A DNA stretch of 64,000 nt from JAPLJC01 sp963697965 (GCA_963697965.1 OY969108.1:3038001-3102000), one strand, 5' to 3'. Positions 1 through 7,999 are shown, counted from the first letter of the stretch. Made by a program: numbers and translations. The notes: generated from the letters alone by a model not told the origin.

Positions 1-1
1 C

Positions 2-325
2 CCCAAGCCCATAGATGAGTCCATCGCCCAGGCCATGGCCGCCGCGGGCCGGGCCGCCACCTTCCTGGCCAAGGACCAGGTGGAGGTGGGCGGCATCGTG
101 GCGGTGGTGGACCAGGACAAATGCGCCGTCTGCCTCACCTGCGTGCGCACCTGCCCCTTCAACGTGCCGGTCATAGATTACACCTTGGACGCGGCCTATA
201 TCGACCCGGCCAAGTGCCAGGGCTGCGGCATCTGCCCGTCCGAATGCCCGGCCAAGGCCATCACCTTGAAAAACTTCAGCGATTCCCAGATCATCGCCCA
301 AGAAACGGCGCTGGCCGCGGGCTAA
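2..325 (+). CDS. HdrA-like protein, C-terminal part (cut by window start)
   Basis: The frame is open from base 2 and its start lies outside the window, so only the last ~107 residues are visible. They hold two ferredoxin-type 4Fe-4S motifs: one beginning CAVCLTCVRTCP and one beginning CQGCGICPSECP. This is the usual C-terminus of heterodisulfide reductase subunit A (HdrA) proteins, flavin/Fe-S proteins that pass electrons between soluble carriers. The stop is 15 bp before the mvhD-like gene. HdrA next to MvhD is a standard pairing for electron bifurcation or confurcation modules, so the two are probably one operon and complex. The flavin domain cannot be seen here, and another ferredoxin-tailed flavoprotein is possible. 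Confidence 0.75.
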   Translation, partial: PKPIDESIAQAMAAAGRAATFLAKDQVEVGGIVAVVDQDKCAVCLTCVRTCPFNVPVIDYTLDAAYIDPAKCQGCGICPSECPAKAITLKNFSDSQIIAQETALAAG

Positions 326-340
326 AGGAAGGAGAGAGCC

Positions 341-790
341 ATGACCGGCGAATTTGCCCCCAAAATCATCGGCTTTTGCTGCCGCTACTGAGCATACAGC
401 GCTGCGGACCTGGCAGGTTCGATGCGGCTGCAGTATCCCCCGGATATCAAGATCCTGATGTTGCCCTGTACCGGGCGGGTAGACATCCTGCACCTGCTCA
501 AGGCCTTCGAGGCCGGGGCCGACGCGGTCTTCGTGGCCGGCTGCCTGGAGGGCGAATGCCATTACCTGAGGGGCAATATCCAGGCCAAAAAACGGGTCAA
601 CAAGGTGAAGCAGGACTTTGCCCAAATGGGCTTCGAGCCGGAACGCCTGGAGATGTACAACCTGTCATCTTCGGAAGGGCCGCGCTTCGCGGCCATCGCC
701 AGGGAGATGGTGGAGCGGGCCTTGAAACTGGGCCCCAGCCCCATGAACCACCAGGCCCGGGAGGCCTGGCTGAAGGCCAAGGCGGCGTAA
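341..790 (+). CDS. mvhD: MvhD/FrhD-like electron-transfer subunit, probable selenoprotein
   Basis: MvhD is a small 2Fe-2S protein that links hydrogenase, formate dehydrogenase or another donor to HdrA. The ATG at 341 has a GGAG-type ribosome site and lies 15 bp after the hdrA-like stop. The frame reads 16 residues ending FCCRY, then TGA at 389-391, then AYSAADLAG and on without interruption to 790 (149 codons). In the family this position is normally a cysteine, in a motif of the form CNWCxYxxxDLAG. The family hallmarks therefore lie on both sides of the TGA, and reading it as selenocysteine restores a full-length protein. A start at the internal ATG (422) would lose the N-terminal cysteine cluster. 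Later cysteines (PCTGR, GCLEGECHY) match the family. Selenocysteine-containing relatives are known in methanogens (VhuD) and have been reported in bacteria. Whether this organism has selA, selB and selC cannot be judged here. Confidence 0.8.
400..426 (+). promoter_or_regulatory. SECIS-like hairpin after the in-frame TGA
   Basis: Bases 406-410 (GGACC) pair with 416-420 (GGTTC) around the five-base loop TGGCA. An outer CGC/GCG pairing (400-402 with 424-426) encloses an internal loop. The loop GG (412-413) lies about 21 nt after the TGA at 389-391. Bacterial SECIS elements are short coding-region hairpins just downstream of UGA with G residues in the apical loop, so position and loop fit. The pairing was done by eye and no energy was calculated. 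Confidence 0.55.
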
Positions 791-829
791 GGCGTACCCG
801 CGCTTCCTTAAATGCCCGCAATAATAAAA

Positions 830-857
830 GGGGCGGACACTTGGGTCCGCCCCTACG
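830..857. terminator. Palindromic repeat acting as likely terminator between convergent genes
   Basis: The arms GGGGCGGAC and GTCCGCCCC (830-853) form a perfect 9-bp stem with a six-base loop, followed by TACGTTTT. It sits between mvhD (plus) and guaB (minus). The same palindrome family recurs between genes throughout the window, so it is both a dispersed repeat and a plausible terminator. Confidence 0.5.
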
Positions 858-917
858 TTTTAAAGCTGATAACCTTCCTGCTCACTGCTCACTGCCTACT
901 GCTCACTGCTTTCCTCA

Positions 918-2381
918 TCAATCCATCCAATAATTGGGCGCTTCCTTCATGATGATGACGTCGTGGACATGGGACTCCTTGAGGCCGGCGGGGCTGATGC
1001 GCACGAATTTGGCCCTGGCCTGGAGTTCCCGGATGTTTGCGGCTCCCACGTAGCCCATGCCGGAGCGCAGGCCGCCCATGAGCTGATAGATGACGTCGGA
1101 GAGCCAGCCCCGGGAAGGCACCCGGCCGACGATGCCTTCGGGCACCAGCTTGCATTCCAGATCCACGTCCTCCTGGCAATAGCGGTCCCGGCTGCCGGTC
1201 TTCATGGCCTCCAGCGAGCCCATGCCCCGATAGATCTTGTAGCTGCGCCCCTGGAAGATCACGGTCTCTCCCGGGGACTCCTCGGTGCCGGCGAAGAGGG
1301 AACCGATCATCACCACCTCCGCCCCCGCAGCCAGGGCCTTGGTCACATCTCCGGAATACTTGATGCCGCCGTCGGCCACCAGGGGCACGTCGGCTTCCCG
1401 GGTCACCCGGGCGCAGTCCATGATGGCGCTGAGTTGGGGCACTCCCACCCCGGAGATCACCCGGGTGGTGCAGATGGAGCCCGGCCCCACCCCGACCTTC
1501 ACGGCGTCGGCCCCGGCCCGCACCAGGTCCCGGGCCCCTTCGGCGGTGGCCACGTTGCCGGCGATCAATTCCATCTCGGGGAAATTCTGCTTGGCGTCGG
1601 CCACCGCCTCCACCACCCGGTTGGAATGGCCGTGGGCCGTATCGATGATGATGACGTCCACCCCGGCCTTGAGCAGGGCGTCGATCCGTTCTTCCCGGTC
1701 CGGACCCACCCCCACCGCGGCCCCCACCCGCAGGCGGCCAAACTCGTCTTTGCAGGACCAGGGATATTTGCGGATCTTCTCGATGTCCTTGATGGTGATG
1801 AGCCCGTGCAGGTCGCCCGCTTCATCCACCACCAGCAGCTTCTCAATACGATATTTGTGAAGCAGGGCCTTGGACTCCTCCAGGGTAATGCCCACCGTCG
1901 CGGTGACCAGATGGTCCTTGGTCATCACCTCCTTGACCTTCTGATTCAGGTTGGTTTCGAAACGCAAGTCCCGGTTGGTGACGATGCCCACCAGCTTGCG
2001 TCCCTCCACCACCGGAATCCCGGAGATGCGGTAGCGCTCCATCATCTGCAGGACGTCGGCGATGCGGGCCTCCGGCCCGATGGTCACCGGGTCGATGATC
2101 ATCCCGGACTCCGATTTCTTCACCTTTTCAGCTTCCAGGGCCTGGCCGGCGATGGTCAGGTTGCGGTGCAGGATGCCTATCCCCCCCTGGCGAGCCAGGG
2201 AAATGGCGGTGTCGGCCTCGGTAACCGTGTCCATGGCGGAGCTCAACAGCGGGACGTTGAGACTGATGCGCCGGGTGAGGCGGGTGCTCAGGTCCACCTC
2301 GCTGGGCAGCACCGCCGAGGCCCCGGGCAGTAACAGCAAATCATCGAAGGTATAGGCATAGTGAATGGCGTCTGGGCTCAT
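918..2381 (-). CDS. guaB: Inosine-5'-monophosphate dehydrogenase
   Basis: GuaB oxidises IMP to XMP with NAD+, the committed step of GMP synthesis in the cytosol. The 487 residues match the normal family length. An N-terminal barrel segment is followed by two CBS domains (about residues 95-210) and then the catalytic barrel. That barrel has the active-site cysteine in GPGSICTTR, the nucleotide-binding GGI region and the mobile-flap segment ending in YRGMGS. The start is an ATG beginning MSPDAIHYAYTFDDLLLLPG, the expected N-terminus. Downstream (lower coordinates) it faces mvhD; upstream is a repeat-filled gap. With hpt 1.4 kb away on the same strand, it forms a loose purine cluster. Confidence 0.97.
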   Translation of the reverse strand: MSPDAIHYAYTFDDLLLLPGASAVLPSEVDLSTRLTRRISLNVPLLSSAMDTVTEADTAISLARQGGIGILHRNLTIAGQALEAEKVKKSESGMIIDPVTIGPEARIADVLQMMERYRISGIPVVEGRKLVGIVTNRDLRFETNLNQKVKEVMTKDHLVTATVGITLEESKALLHKYRIEKLLVVDEAGDLHGLITIKDIEKIRKYPWSCKDEFGRLRVGAAVGVGPDREERIDALLKAGVDVIIIDTAHGHSNRVVEAVADAKQNFPEMELIAGNVATAEGARDLVRAGADAVKVGVGPGSICTTRVISGVGVPQLSAIMDCARVTREADVPLVADGGIKYSGDVTKALAAGAEVVMIGSLFAGTEESPGETVIFQGRSYKIYRGMGSLEAMKTGSRDRYCQEDVDLECKLVPEGIVGRVPSRGWLSDVIYQLMGGLRSGMGYVGAANIRELQARAKFVRISPAGLKESHVHDVIIMKEAPNYWMD

Positions 2382-2394
2382 GAGGGCATCCTTG

Positions 2395-2465
2395 AGTTTC
2401 GAGTTTTGAGTTTCGAGTTTGGAGATGTAGGGGCGGACCCATGTGTCCGTCCTTGGTTTCGAGTT
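2395..2465. repeat. GAGTTTTGAGTTTCGAG tandem-type repeat
   Basis: Short units of the type TTTCGAGTTT and TTTTGAG recur in tandem upstream of guaB, followed by a degenerate palindrome of the GGGCGGAC family at about 2430-2452. Similar units occur at 2690-2725 and 18344-18375. Confidence 0.6.
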
Positions 2466-2519
2466 TTCGGTATTCCGCTGCTCCGTTTTTATTAAAGAAA
2501 ATTGACCCTTACTGCAGGA

Positions 2520-2655
2520 TAAGGTGATACTTCATAATTGCCATGATATTTCAAAATACGGGTTTTTACCCCCCTTGGAAAAAGGGGGGAAGGGGGGATT
2601 TATAATGACCTCCTGAAATCCCCCTAAATCCCCTTTTTCCAAAGGGGGATTTTAA
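2520..2655. repeat. ~130 bp dispersed element, copy 1
   Basis: This segment has an internal C-rich/G-rich palindrome (CCCCCTTGGAAAAAGGGGG type), flanked by 'acttcataat' on one side and 'cctcctgaaat' on the other. The same order of blocks recurs at 32563-32672. It carries no coding potential, so a MITE-like or other non-autonomous element is possible. Confidence 0.5.
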
Positions 2656-2693
2656 TACACTTGGAGCTCTTAGAATATTCTGCCTATTTTAAC

Positions 2694-3707
2694 TCAAAAC
2701 TCAAAACTCGAAACTCGAAACTTCATCGTATCTTCATTAAAACTTGCCATAATTCCATCCAGGAGTCCGGCGTTGGCCACCACCAGGGAGTCCTGGCCAA
2801 ATACCTCCAGGATGGTCAGGATGAGCAAGGCACCGGCCACCATGACCCCGGCCTTGGCGGGCTCCATCCCGGGAAGCCTGGCCCGCTTCGCCTCAGGCAG
2901 CCGGCAGATGAGCTCGCTCAGCTCCGCCACCAGAGTCCGGGTCAGGAGCAGGTTACTGACCCGGTTCGGGTCGTAGCGGGTCAGCTTCAGGTACATGGCC
3001 GCCAGGGTGTTCACCGCCCCGGCCGTGCCCACGAGTCTTGCCCCGACGAGCCGCGGCGATGGGAAGCTCAGGTCCCGGAAGCGCGCCAAATCCTGGGCGA
3101 GGAGCCGCTTCAGGGCGGCCACCTTCTCCGGGTCCGGCGGGTCACCCAGGAGATGAGCCTGGCTCAGGGTGAGGACCCCCAGGGGCAGGCTGGCAAACTG
3201 CGGTTCCCGTCCCGGCTGCGCCAGGGCGAACTCGGAGCTGCCGCCGCCCACGTCGGCCACCAGGACCGGGGTCTGCAGATAAGGGGGGGCCAGCGCCGAC
3301 AGCACCCCTTGCAGGGATAGGCGGGCCTCCTCCTCCGGGGCCAGAACCCGAACTTCGAGGCCCAGCTCCTCACGCAGCCGCTTAACGAAGATGGGGCCGT
3401 TCTTGGCGGCCCGCACCGCGTGGGTAGCCGCCACCAGGCAGTTTTCAACCCCATGGTCGGCCAGCGCCTGCTTAAAACCTGCCAGGGCCTGGAAGGTTTG
3501 GGCCATGCCCTCCGGGGCCAGCTCCCCGGTCTGGGCCAGGCCCCGGCCCAGGCGAGTGATTTCCCGGAGGTGCAGCAGTAGCTGGAACTGCCCGGGTCCT
3601 CTCGATTCCGCCACCGCCAGGCGCACGGTGAGGCTGCCCAGATCGATGGCGGCGAACCGGATTTTTCTTAAGGGAGAATGGCCGGCGCCGGTCATAATAG
3701 CGGTCAA
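2694..3707 (-). CDS. ppx: Exopolyphosphatase / guanosine pentaphosphatase family (Ppx/GppA)
   Basis: This cytosolic ASKHA-fold phosphatase is predicted to release phosphate from polyphosphate or to convert pppGpp to ppGpp. The 337 residues match single-domain bacterial family members. The first phosphate loop is RFAAIDLGSLTVRL (about residues 16-29), where relatives usually have DxGSNS, so part of that loop is altered. The second loop is VLVADVGGGSSEFAL. The last residues (FRVSSFEF) are encoded by the GAGTTTTGAGTTTCGAG repeat, which supplies the stop codon, so the original C-terminus may have been replaced. The sequence alone does not separate Ppx from GppA. Confidence 0.88.
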   Translation of the reverse strand: MTAIMTGAGHSPLRKIRFAAIDLGSLTVRLAVAESRGPGQFQLLLHLREITRLGRGLAQTGELAPEGMAQTFQALAGFKQALADHGVENCLVAATHAVRAAKNGPIFVKRLREELGLEVRVLAPEEEARLSLQGVLSALAPPYLQTPVLVADVGGGSSEFALAQPGREPQFASLPLGVLTLSQAHLLGDPPDPEKVAALKRLLAQDLARFRDLSFPSPRLVGARLVGTAGAVNTLAAMYLKLTRYDPNRVSNLLLTRTLVAELSELICRLPEAKRARLPGMEPAKAGVMVAGALLILTILEVFGQDSLVVANAGLLDGIMASFNEDTMKFRVSSFEF

Positions 3708-3774
3708 CTTTCAGCTATTTGGGGAACGAGGTAGGCATTTGGCTATCCCTCTCGGTATTTTGCTTTTAGCGGCT

Positions 3775-3815
3775 CCCTGCTCCCTGCTCCCTGTTCACTG
3801 CCTACTGCTTACTGC
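3775..3815. repeat. CTGCTCACTGC-type short repeat
   Basis: Units such as 'ctccctgctccctgttcactgcctactgcttactg' abut the end of hpt. A close copy lies at about 880-911 at the end of guaB. In both places the repeat lies immediately beyond the stop codon. Confidence 0.5.
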
Positions 3816-4346
3816 TTACTTCAATTTTTCCAGGACGTAGATCTCCGGCAAGGTGCGCTGCTGCTCGCCGCAGTCCAGGCCGTAGCCCACCAGGAACCCC
3901 TCGGCCACCGGGAATCCCACGTAGTCTAAGGGGACCTCCACCTCCCGGCGTTCCCATTTGTCGATGAGGCAGCAGATCTTCAACGACCGGGGCCGGTGGC
4001 TGGCCAGGTGCGCCCTGAGGAAGGCTAAGGTAAGGCCGGTGTCCACGATGTCTTCCACGATGAGGACATGCCGGTCCCGCAAGGGCACCTCCACGTCCTT
4101 GGTAATGTTCACTTCGCCGGAGGTCTCGGTGCCGGCCCCGTAACTGCGGAGGCGGACAAAATCGACCTCCACCGGAAACTCCAGGGCCCGCACCAGGTCG
4201 GCCATGAAAATGAACACGCCCTTGAGGACGCCCACCAGCACCGGATTTAGGCCGGCATAGTCCTGGCTGAGACGGGCCCCCAATTCCCGGATACGCTCCT
4301 CCAGGTCCTGCCGGGAAAATAGGCAACGCCTGGCGCCGCCGCTCAT
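3816..4346 (-). CDS. hpt: Hypoxanthine phosphoribosyltransferase
   Basis: This enzyme salvages hypoxanthine (and usually guanine) to IMP or GMP with PRPP in the cytosol. The 176-residue length is typical. Visible motifs are the flexible-loop region RLRSYGAGTETSGEV, the PRPP-binding loop VLIVEDIVDTGLTL with its two acidic residues, and the base-contacting VGYGLDC near the C-terminus. The ATG start follows a purine-rich GGAGGAAG stretch on the minus strand. It is on the same strand as ppx and guaB but separated by repeats, so co-transcription is uncertain. Confidence 0.95.
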   Translation of the reverse strand: MSGGARRCLFSRQDLEERIRELGARLSQDYAGLNPVLVGVLKGVFIFMADLVRALEFPVEVDFVRLRSYGAGTETSGEVNITKDVEVPLRDRHVLIVEDIVDTGLTLAFLRAHLASHRPRSLKICCLIDKWERREVEVPLDYVGFPVAEGFLVGYGLDCGEQQRTLPEIYVLEKLK

Positions 4347-4486
4347 AAGCTTCCTCCTCCAAGCTAACCATAGAAAAAGAGGGACAGGTTGTCAAACCCT
4401 AAACGGTCCGGAGCGGTTAAGCCCCACAGGACAGTAGTATCCGCACCAATATTGCCAGGAGAGACCTCCGCCAAAGTCCCCATTTT

Positions 4487-4569
4487 TGTCATTCTGAGGG
4501 AGTGAAGCGACCGAAGAATCTCATAAATATTACAGAAATAGGAGATCCTTCGCTTCGCTCAGGATGACA
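4487..4569. repeat. TGTCATTCTGAG / CTCAGGATGACA inverted repeat element
   Basis: The element has long inverted ends (TGTCATTCTGAG at one end, CTCAGGATGACA at the other) around a GAATCTC-containing core. Related copies lie at 8501-8575 and 25281-25344, with a half copy at 47003-47036. This family is seen in many unrelated bacterial genomes. No protein is encoded. Confidence 0.7.
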
Positions 4570-4604
4570 AAGTTGGTATTCGCATCGTCAGACCCCTAAA
4601 CGGC

Positions 4605-4909
4605 TCAGGCCTCGGAGAGCCCCGCCCCGGTGATGGTCACATACCGGTAAGGAGGGCCCAGATATTCGTTCTGGGCGGCCAGTTTCTCCATGCCGGCCCG
4701 AGCCGCGGCCACCAGGCCGGAAATGGAGGCCTTCTCTTTGAGGAGCCGGTTGAGAGTGAATTCCAGTCCCAGCCGCCGGGGCAGGGTGCAGACCTTGGTC
4801 ACCCGGTTATATTCGATTTTGGGAGGCTGGGCCCGGTCCCAAATGACGCACAGCTCACCGCCGGCGACGGAGTAACCCGCCAGCCGGTCCAGCGTGATGA
4901 AATGTTCAT
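4605..4909 (-). CDS. Small protein of unknown function, apparent frameshift at codon 2
   Basis: I do not recognise the family. A GTG at 4802 would give 65 residues, but the same frame stays open and protein-like upstream to about 4908 (EHFITLDRLAGYSVAGGELC and on), suggesting about 102 residues. A good ribosome site (AGGAGG, five bases before an ATG at 4909-4907) exists, but that ATG lies one frame off and would stop after some 35 residues. A single missing base just after the ATG would join the two. So either the gene is damaged, the assembly lost one base, or a non-standard start is used. The C-terminal half is basic and helical, with no catalytic motif. Confidence 0.45.
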
Positions 4910-5217
4910 CTTATCCTCCTGAGCTAAGGAATCCGGTTCCTTGGAAATTAATCTGATACCTGAGAAAATAATCCGGTTTCAGCTTCTGGCAAAGGAGGAA
5001 CATGGGAAATGGGCCTGCAAAAATTGTCCATAAGGGCATAAACCATTGCCCATCCCCTGCACCTGCAGCATAAACCACCCTCCCCTCCCCCTGCCCGTCT
5101 CCCCGGGCATCGCTTCCCGCCCGAGGTTTCCGGCGGTTGGGGGCGTTTGCAAACGGCCAGGGAATGTGCTACGTTTCCCATATCTTTTTAGACTCTTAGG
5201 AAGTTGCCAGGACGCTC

Positions 5218-5517
5218 ATGACTGCTTCTGATAACGAATCTTTCCCGGAGGAAATCGACGCCGAGATGGCCGAGCGCCTGCGGCCCCTGGTGAACGCAAT
5301 TCTGGAGATCTTCAACCAGCGGCAAGTCTCACCCGCGGACGCCGGGATGGTGATTATCTCCCTGACTTACCGGCTGCTGGAGGTCCTGAAAGAGGCCCCG
5401 GAGGCCAGGCGCCATTTTGTTGCCACCCTGATCACCCTGATTAACAATTTTCTGACCGGCGAACTCGAATCCGCTGACGGGCCAGAGGGCGAATTCACGG
5501 TGAAGGAAGAATTCTAG
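5218..5517 (+). CDS. Small acidic helical protein of unknown function
   Basis: This 99-residue protein has no recognised family. It is acidic at both ends with a helical, leucine-rich middle (LRPLVNAILEIFNQ; LISLTYRLLEVLKEA-like pattern), suggesting a helical bundle or small partner protein. It has no signal peptide, membrane segment or cysteine. The ATG at 5218 has an AGGA-type site about 13 bases upstream. The stop is 20 bp before the cysteine synthase fusion gene, so the two are likely co-transcribed, and it may act with that enzyme. Confidence 0.65.
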   Translation: MTASDNESFPEEIDAEMAERLRPLVNAILEIFNQRQVSPADAGMVIISLTYRLLEVLKEAPEARRHFVATLITLINNFLTGELESADGPEGEFTVKEEF

Positions 5518-5537
5518 ACCCGTTTCCGACTTTCGGG

Positions 5538-7859
5538 ATGTTAACTATGGAAGGCAAGGCCGCCAATATTCTGGAGCTGATCGGCCGCACCCCCATGGTG
5601 CGCCTGAACCGCCTCAACCCCAATCCCCGGGTCAAGATTTACGTCAAACTCGAATACTTCAACCCCGGGGGTTCAGTCAAAGACCGGCCGGCCCTGGCCA
5701 TGATCGAGGCGGCTGAGACGGCGGGCGAGCTCACCTCGGAGAAGACCGTCCTGGAAGCCACCAGCGGCAATACCGGCATCGGGCTGGCCCTGGTATGCGC
5801 CGTCAAAGGCTACCGGCTGCTGCTGGCCATGCCCGAGTCCGCCTCCCTGGAGCGCAAAAGGATTCTCAAGGCCATGGGGGCCGAGCTCCTCCTCACCCCG
5901 GCCCACCTGGGAACCGATGGCTCCATCGAGGAGGTCTACCGCCTGAGCCGGGAAGACCCGGAAAAATATTTTCTGGCGGATCAGTTCAACAACCCGGTCA
6001 ACCCCTGGGCACACCGGGCCACCGCCCAGGAAATCTGGGAACAGAGCGGCGGCCAGGTCACCATGCTGGTGGCCACCCTGGGCACCAGCGGCACGGTCAT
6101 GGGATTGTACCGCTACCTGAAGGAATATAATCCGGCCATCCGAGTGGTGGCCGTGGAACCCTTCCTGGGCCATGCCATCCAGGGTTTGAAAAACATGAAG
6201 GAGTCTTATAAGCCGGGAATCTTCGACAAGAGCCAGACCGACGCCATCGTCAATATCGAGGATGAAGAGGCCTATGAGACCACCCGGCGCCTGGCGCGGC
6301 AGGAGGGCCTGTTTCTGGGGATGAGCTCCGGGGCCGCAGTGGCCGTAGCCCTCCGCCAGGCCCGGGAGATGGCGGAAGGCTTCATCGTGGTCATCGCCCC
6401 GGACGGCGGCGAACGTTATCTCTCCACCCCCCTGTTCGTGGAGAAAGAGGTTCCCAGCCTCCGCTTTTACAACACCCTGGCCCGGGCCAAAGAGGCCTTC
6501 CAACCCCGGCGCCCGGGCGAGGCGGCCATCTTCACCGACGGCCCGGCCCTCTACAGCAACCTCTCCCTGGGGGTGGCCCGGCGCCTGGTGCTGGCCGACC
6601 TCCTGGGCCGCTATCTCACCTCCCGGGGCCTCAAGGTGCGGCAGGTGGTGAGCCTCATCGACCTGGACGACCGCGCCATCGCCGGGGCCGAAGCCGCAGG
6701 CCAGGACTTGCCCCGGTTCACCGGCCGCTTCCAGCAGGAGTTTTTTGAGGACCTGCGGGCCTTGCGCCTCCGGGAGGGAGCCCTTTATCCCCTGGCCTCG
6801 GACCATATCGAGGAGATGATCGGCCTCACCCGCAAACTCCTGGAGCGGGGCTTCGCTTATGAAAAGCTGCGCTCCGTCTATTTCGACATCTCCCGTTTCA
6901 AGGACTATGGCCGCCTCTCCGGCGTGGACCTGGGCAAGATCCGGGTGGGCAAAACCGTGGACCTGGACGAATACGCCAAGGAAAACCCCCGGGATTTCAC
7001 CCTGCTGAAACGGGCCAAGCTTTCGGAGTTGAAGAAGGGCCTCTATCATTCGACTCCCTGGGGCCAGGTGCGCCCCAGTTGGCACCTGGAGAGCGCCGCC
7101 ATGGCCCTGAAACACCTAAAGGAGTCCGTGGACTTCCACGTGGGCGGTACGGAGTCCCTTTTCCCCCACGATGAAAACGAGAACGCCCTGTTCTGGGCCG
7201 CCACCGGCAAGCCCCTGGCCCACGCCTGGCTCCACTGCGAACGGGTGCTCAAGGAAGGCCGGCCCCTGAAGGACGAGGCCGGCGCCGCAGTCCGGGACCT
7301 CACCAATCAGGGCTTCAGCGGCGCCGACCTGCGCTTCTTCCTGCTGGCCACCCACTACCGCAAACCTTTGGCCTTCACCCTGGAGAACCTCAGGGCCGCA
7401 GCCCAGGCCCGGGCCAGATTGGACCACTTCCTGGCGCGCCTTTCCCAGGCGGACGCAGACCGGCCCGCGGACGGCGCCATCGAAGAGCGCCTCTTCCAGT
7501 TGAAGAAGGAGTTTGTCGCCTCTCTCGAAGACGACCTCAACATCTCCCGGGTCCTCTCCAGCCTTTTCGCCCTGGTGGGGGATCTCAACGCCGAGATGGA
7601 CCGGGGAAAACTGGGACAGGGAGCCGCGGCCGCGGTCAGCAATCGTCTCCAGGAGTTGGATGAGGTGCTGGGGGTGATGAACCCGCCTCTAGCCGCCACC
7701 ACCCGGGAGGAAGAGGTCGAGGCGAAGGTCCAGGCCCGGGAGGAAGCCCGCCGGCGCCGGGATTGGAGCGCGGCCGATGAGATCAGGCAGGAACTGTCCC
7801 AACAGGGAGTCGAGATCACTGACACCCCAGGCGGCCCGCGCTGGCGCCGCCGGGGCTGA
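5538..7859 (+). CDS. Cysteine synthase fused to a degenerate cysteinyl-tRNA-synthetase-like domain
   Basis: Residues 1 to about 300 form a complete PLP enzyme of the CysK/CysM/CBS family: the PLP lysine in NPGGSVKDRPA, the substrate loop TSGNTG, the phosphate loop GTSGTVMG and the C-terminal MSSGAAVAVA. They predict O-acetylserine (or phosphoserine) plus sulfide to cysteine. From residue 309 (RFYNTLARAKEAF) to the end the chain follows class I cysteinyl-tRNA synthetase, but the catalytic signatures are gone. The HIGH-equivalent is SLGV (343-346) in ALYSNLSLGVAR, and the zinc cysteine of the N-terminal motif is D334. The second zinc cysteine is S519 in WHLESAAM, and the KMSKS position reads RPLKDEAG (575-582). 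FPHDENE (542-548) still keeps the His and Glu. The second half therefore should not activate cysteine and may bind tRNA, cysteine or a partner. The reading frame is uninterrupted, so this is a true fusion in the sequence as given. Confidence 0.9.
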   Translation: MLTMEGKAANILELIGRTPMVRLNRLNPNPRVKIYVKLEYFNPGGSVKDRPALAMIEAAETAGELTSEKTVLEATSGNTGIGLALVCAVKGYRLLLAMPESASLERKRILKAMGAELLLTPAHLGTDGSIEEVYRLSREDPEKYFLADQFNNPVNPWAHRATAQEIWEQSGGQVTMLVATLGTSGTVMGLYRYLKEYNPAIRVVAVEPFLGHAIQGLKNMKESYKPGIFDKSQTDAIVNIEDEEAYETTRRLARQEGLFLGMSSGAAVAVALRQAREMAEGFIVVIAPDGGERYLSTPLFVEKEVPSLRFYNTLARAKEAFQPRRPGEAAIFTDGPALYSNLSLGVARRLVLADLLGRYLTSRGLKVRQVVSLIDLDDRAIAGAEAAGQDLPRFTGRFQQEFFEDLRALRLREGALYPLASDHIEEMIGLTRKLLERGFAYEKLRSVYFDISRFKDYGRLSGVDLGKIRVGKTVDLDEYAKENPRDFTLLKRAKLSELKKGLYHSTPWGQVRPSWHLESAAMALKHLKESVDFHVGGTESLFPHDENENALFWAATGKPLAHAWLHCERVLKEGRPLKDEAGAAVRDLTNQGFSGADLRFFLLATHYRKPLAFTLENLRAAAQARARLDHFLARLSQADADRPADGAIEERLFQLKKEFVASLEDDLNISRVLSSLFALVGDLNAEMDRGKLGQGAAAAVSNRLQELDEVLGVMNPPLAATTREEEVEAKVQAREEARRRRDWSAADEIRQELSQQGVEITDTPGGPRWRRRG

Positions 7860-7888
7860 GGGGGGAGTGGAAGCGATTACTTGGGGAT

Positions 7889-7999
7889 AGCAAGTGCAGG
7901 GTGGGCACTGCCCACCATTTCCTTAAAGTGGCACAGGCTTCCAGCCTGTGTTCCTTACATTAGCCGGTAGGGGCGGACCCAGGTGTCCGCCCTGTTTGA
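7889..7999. repeat. Cluster of three palindromic repeat families
   Basis: In order: a GGTGGGCACTGCCCACC palindrome (about 7900-7916), CACAGGCTTCCAGCCTGTG (about 7932-7950), and GGGCGGACCCAGGTGTCCGCCC (about 7972-7993). The gap 7860-8660 otherwise holds tRNA-Pro, a TGTCATTCTGAG element and no gene I can support. Confidence 0.7.

Noticed and set aside
963..2333. 456-codon frame antisense to guaB and similar long antisense frames (for example 5673-7115, 42785-44515, 57477-58934, 60340-62502)
   Set aside because: GC-rich genes have few stops on the opposite strand. Translations are rich in Gly, His, Pro and Arg without domains, and the sense strand carries clear genes.
4948..5181. 77-codon minus-strand frame between the damaged small ORF and the 5218 gene
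   Set aside because: It is Cys/Arg/Gly-rich with no conserved pattern or ribosome site.
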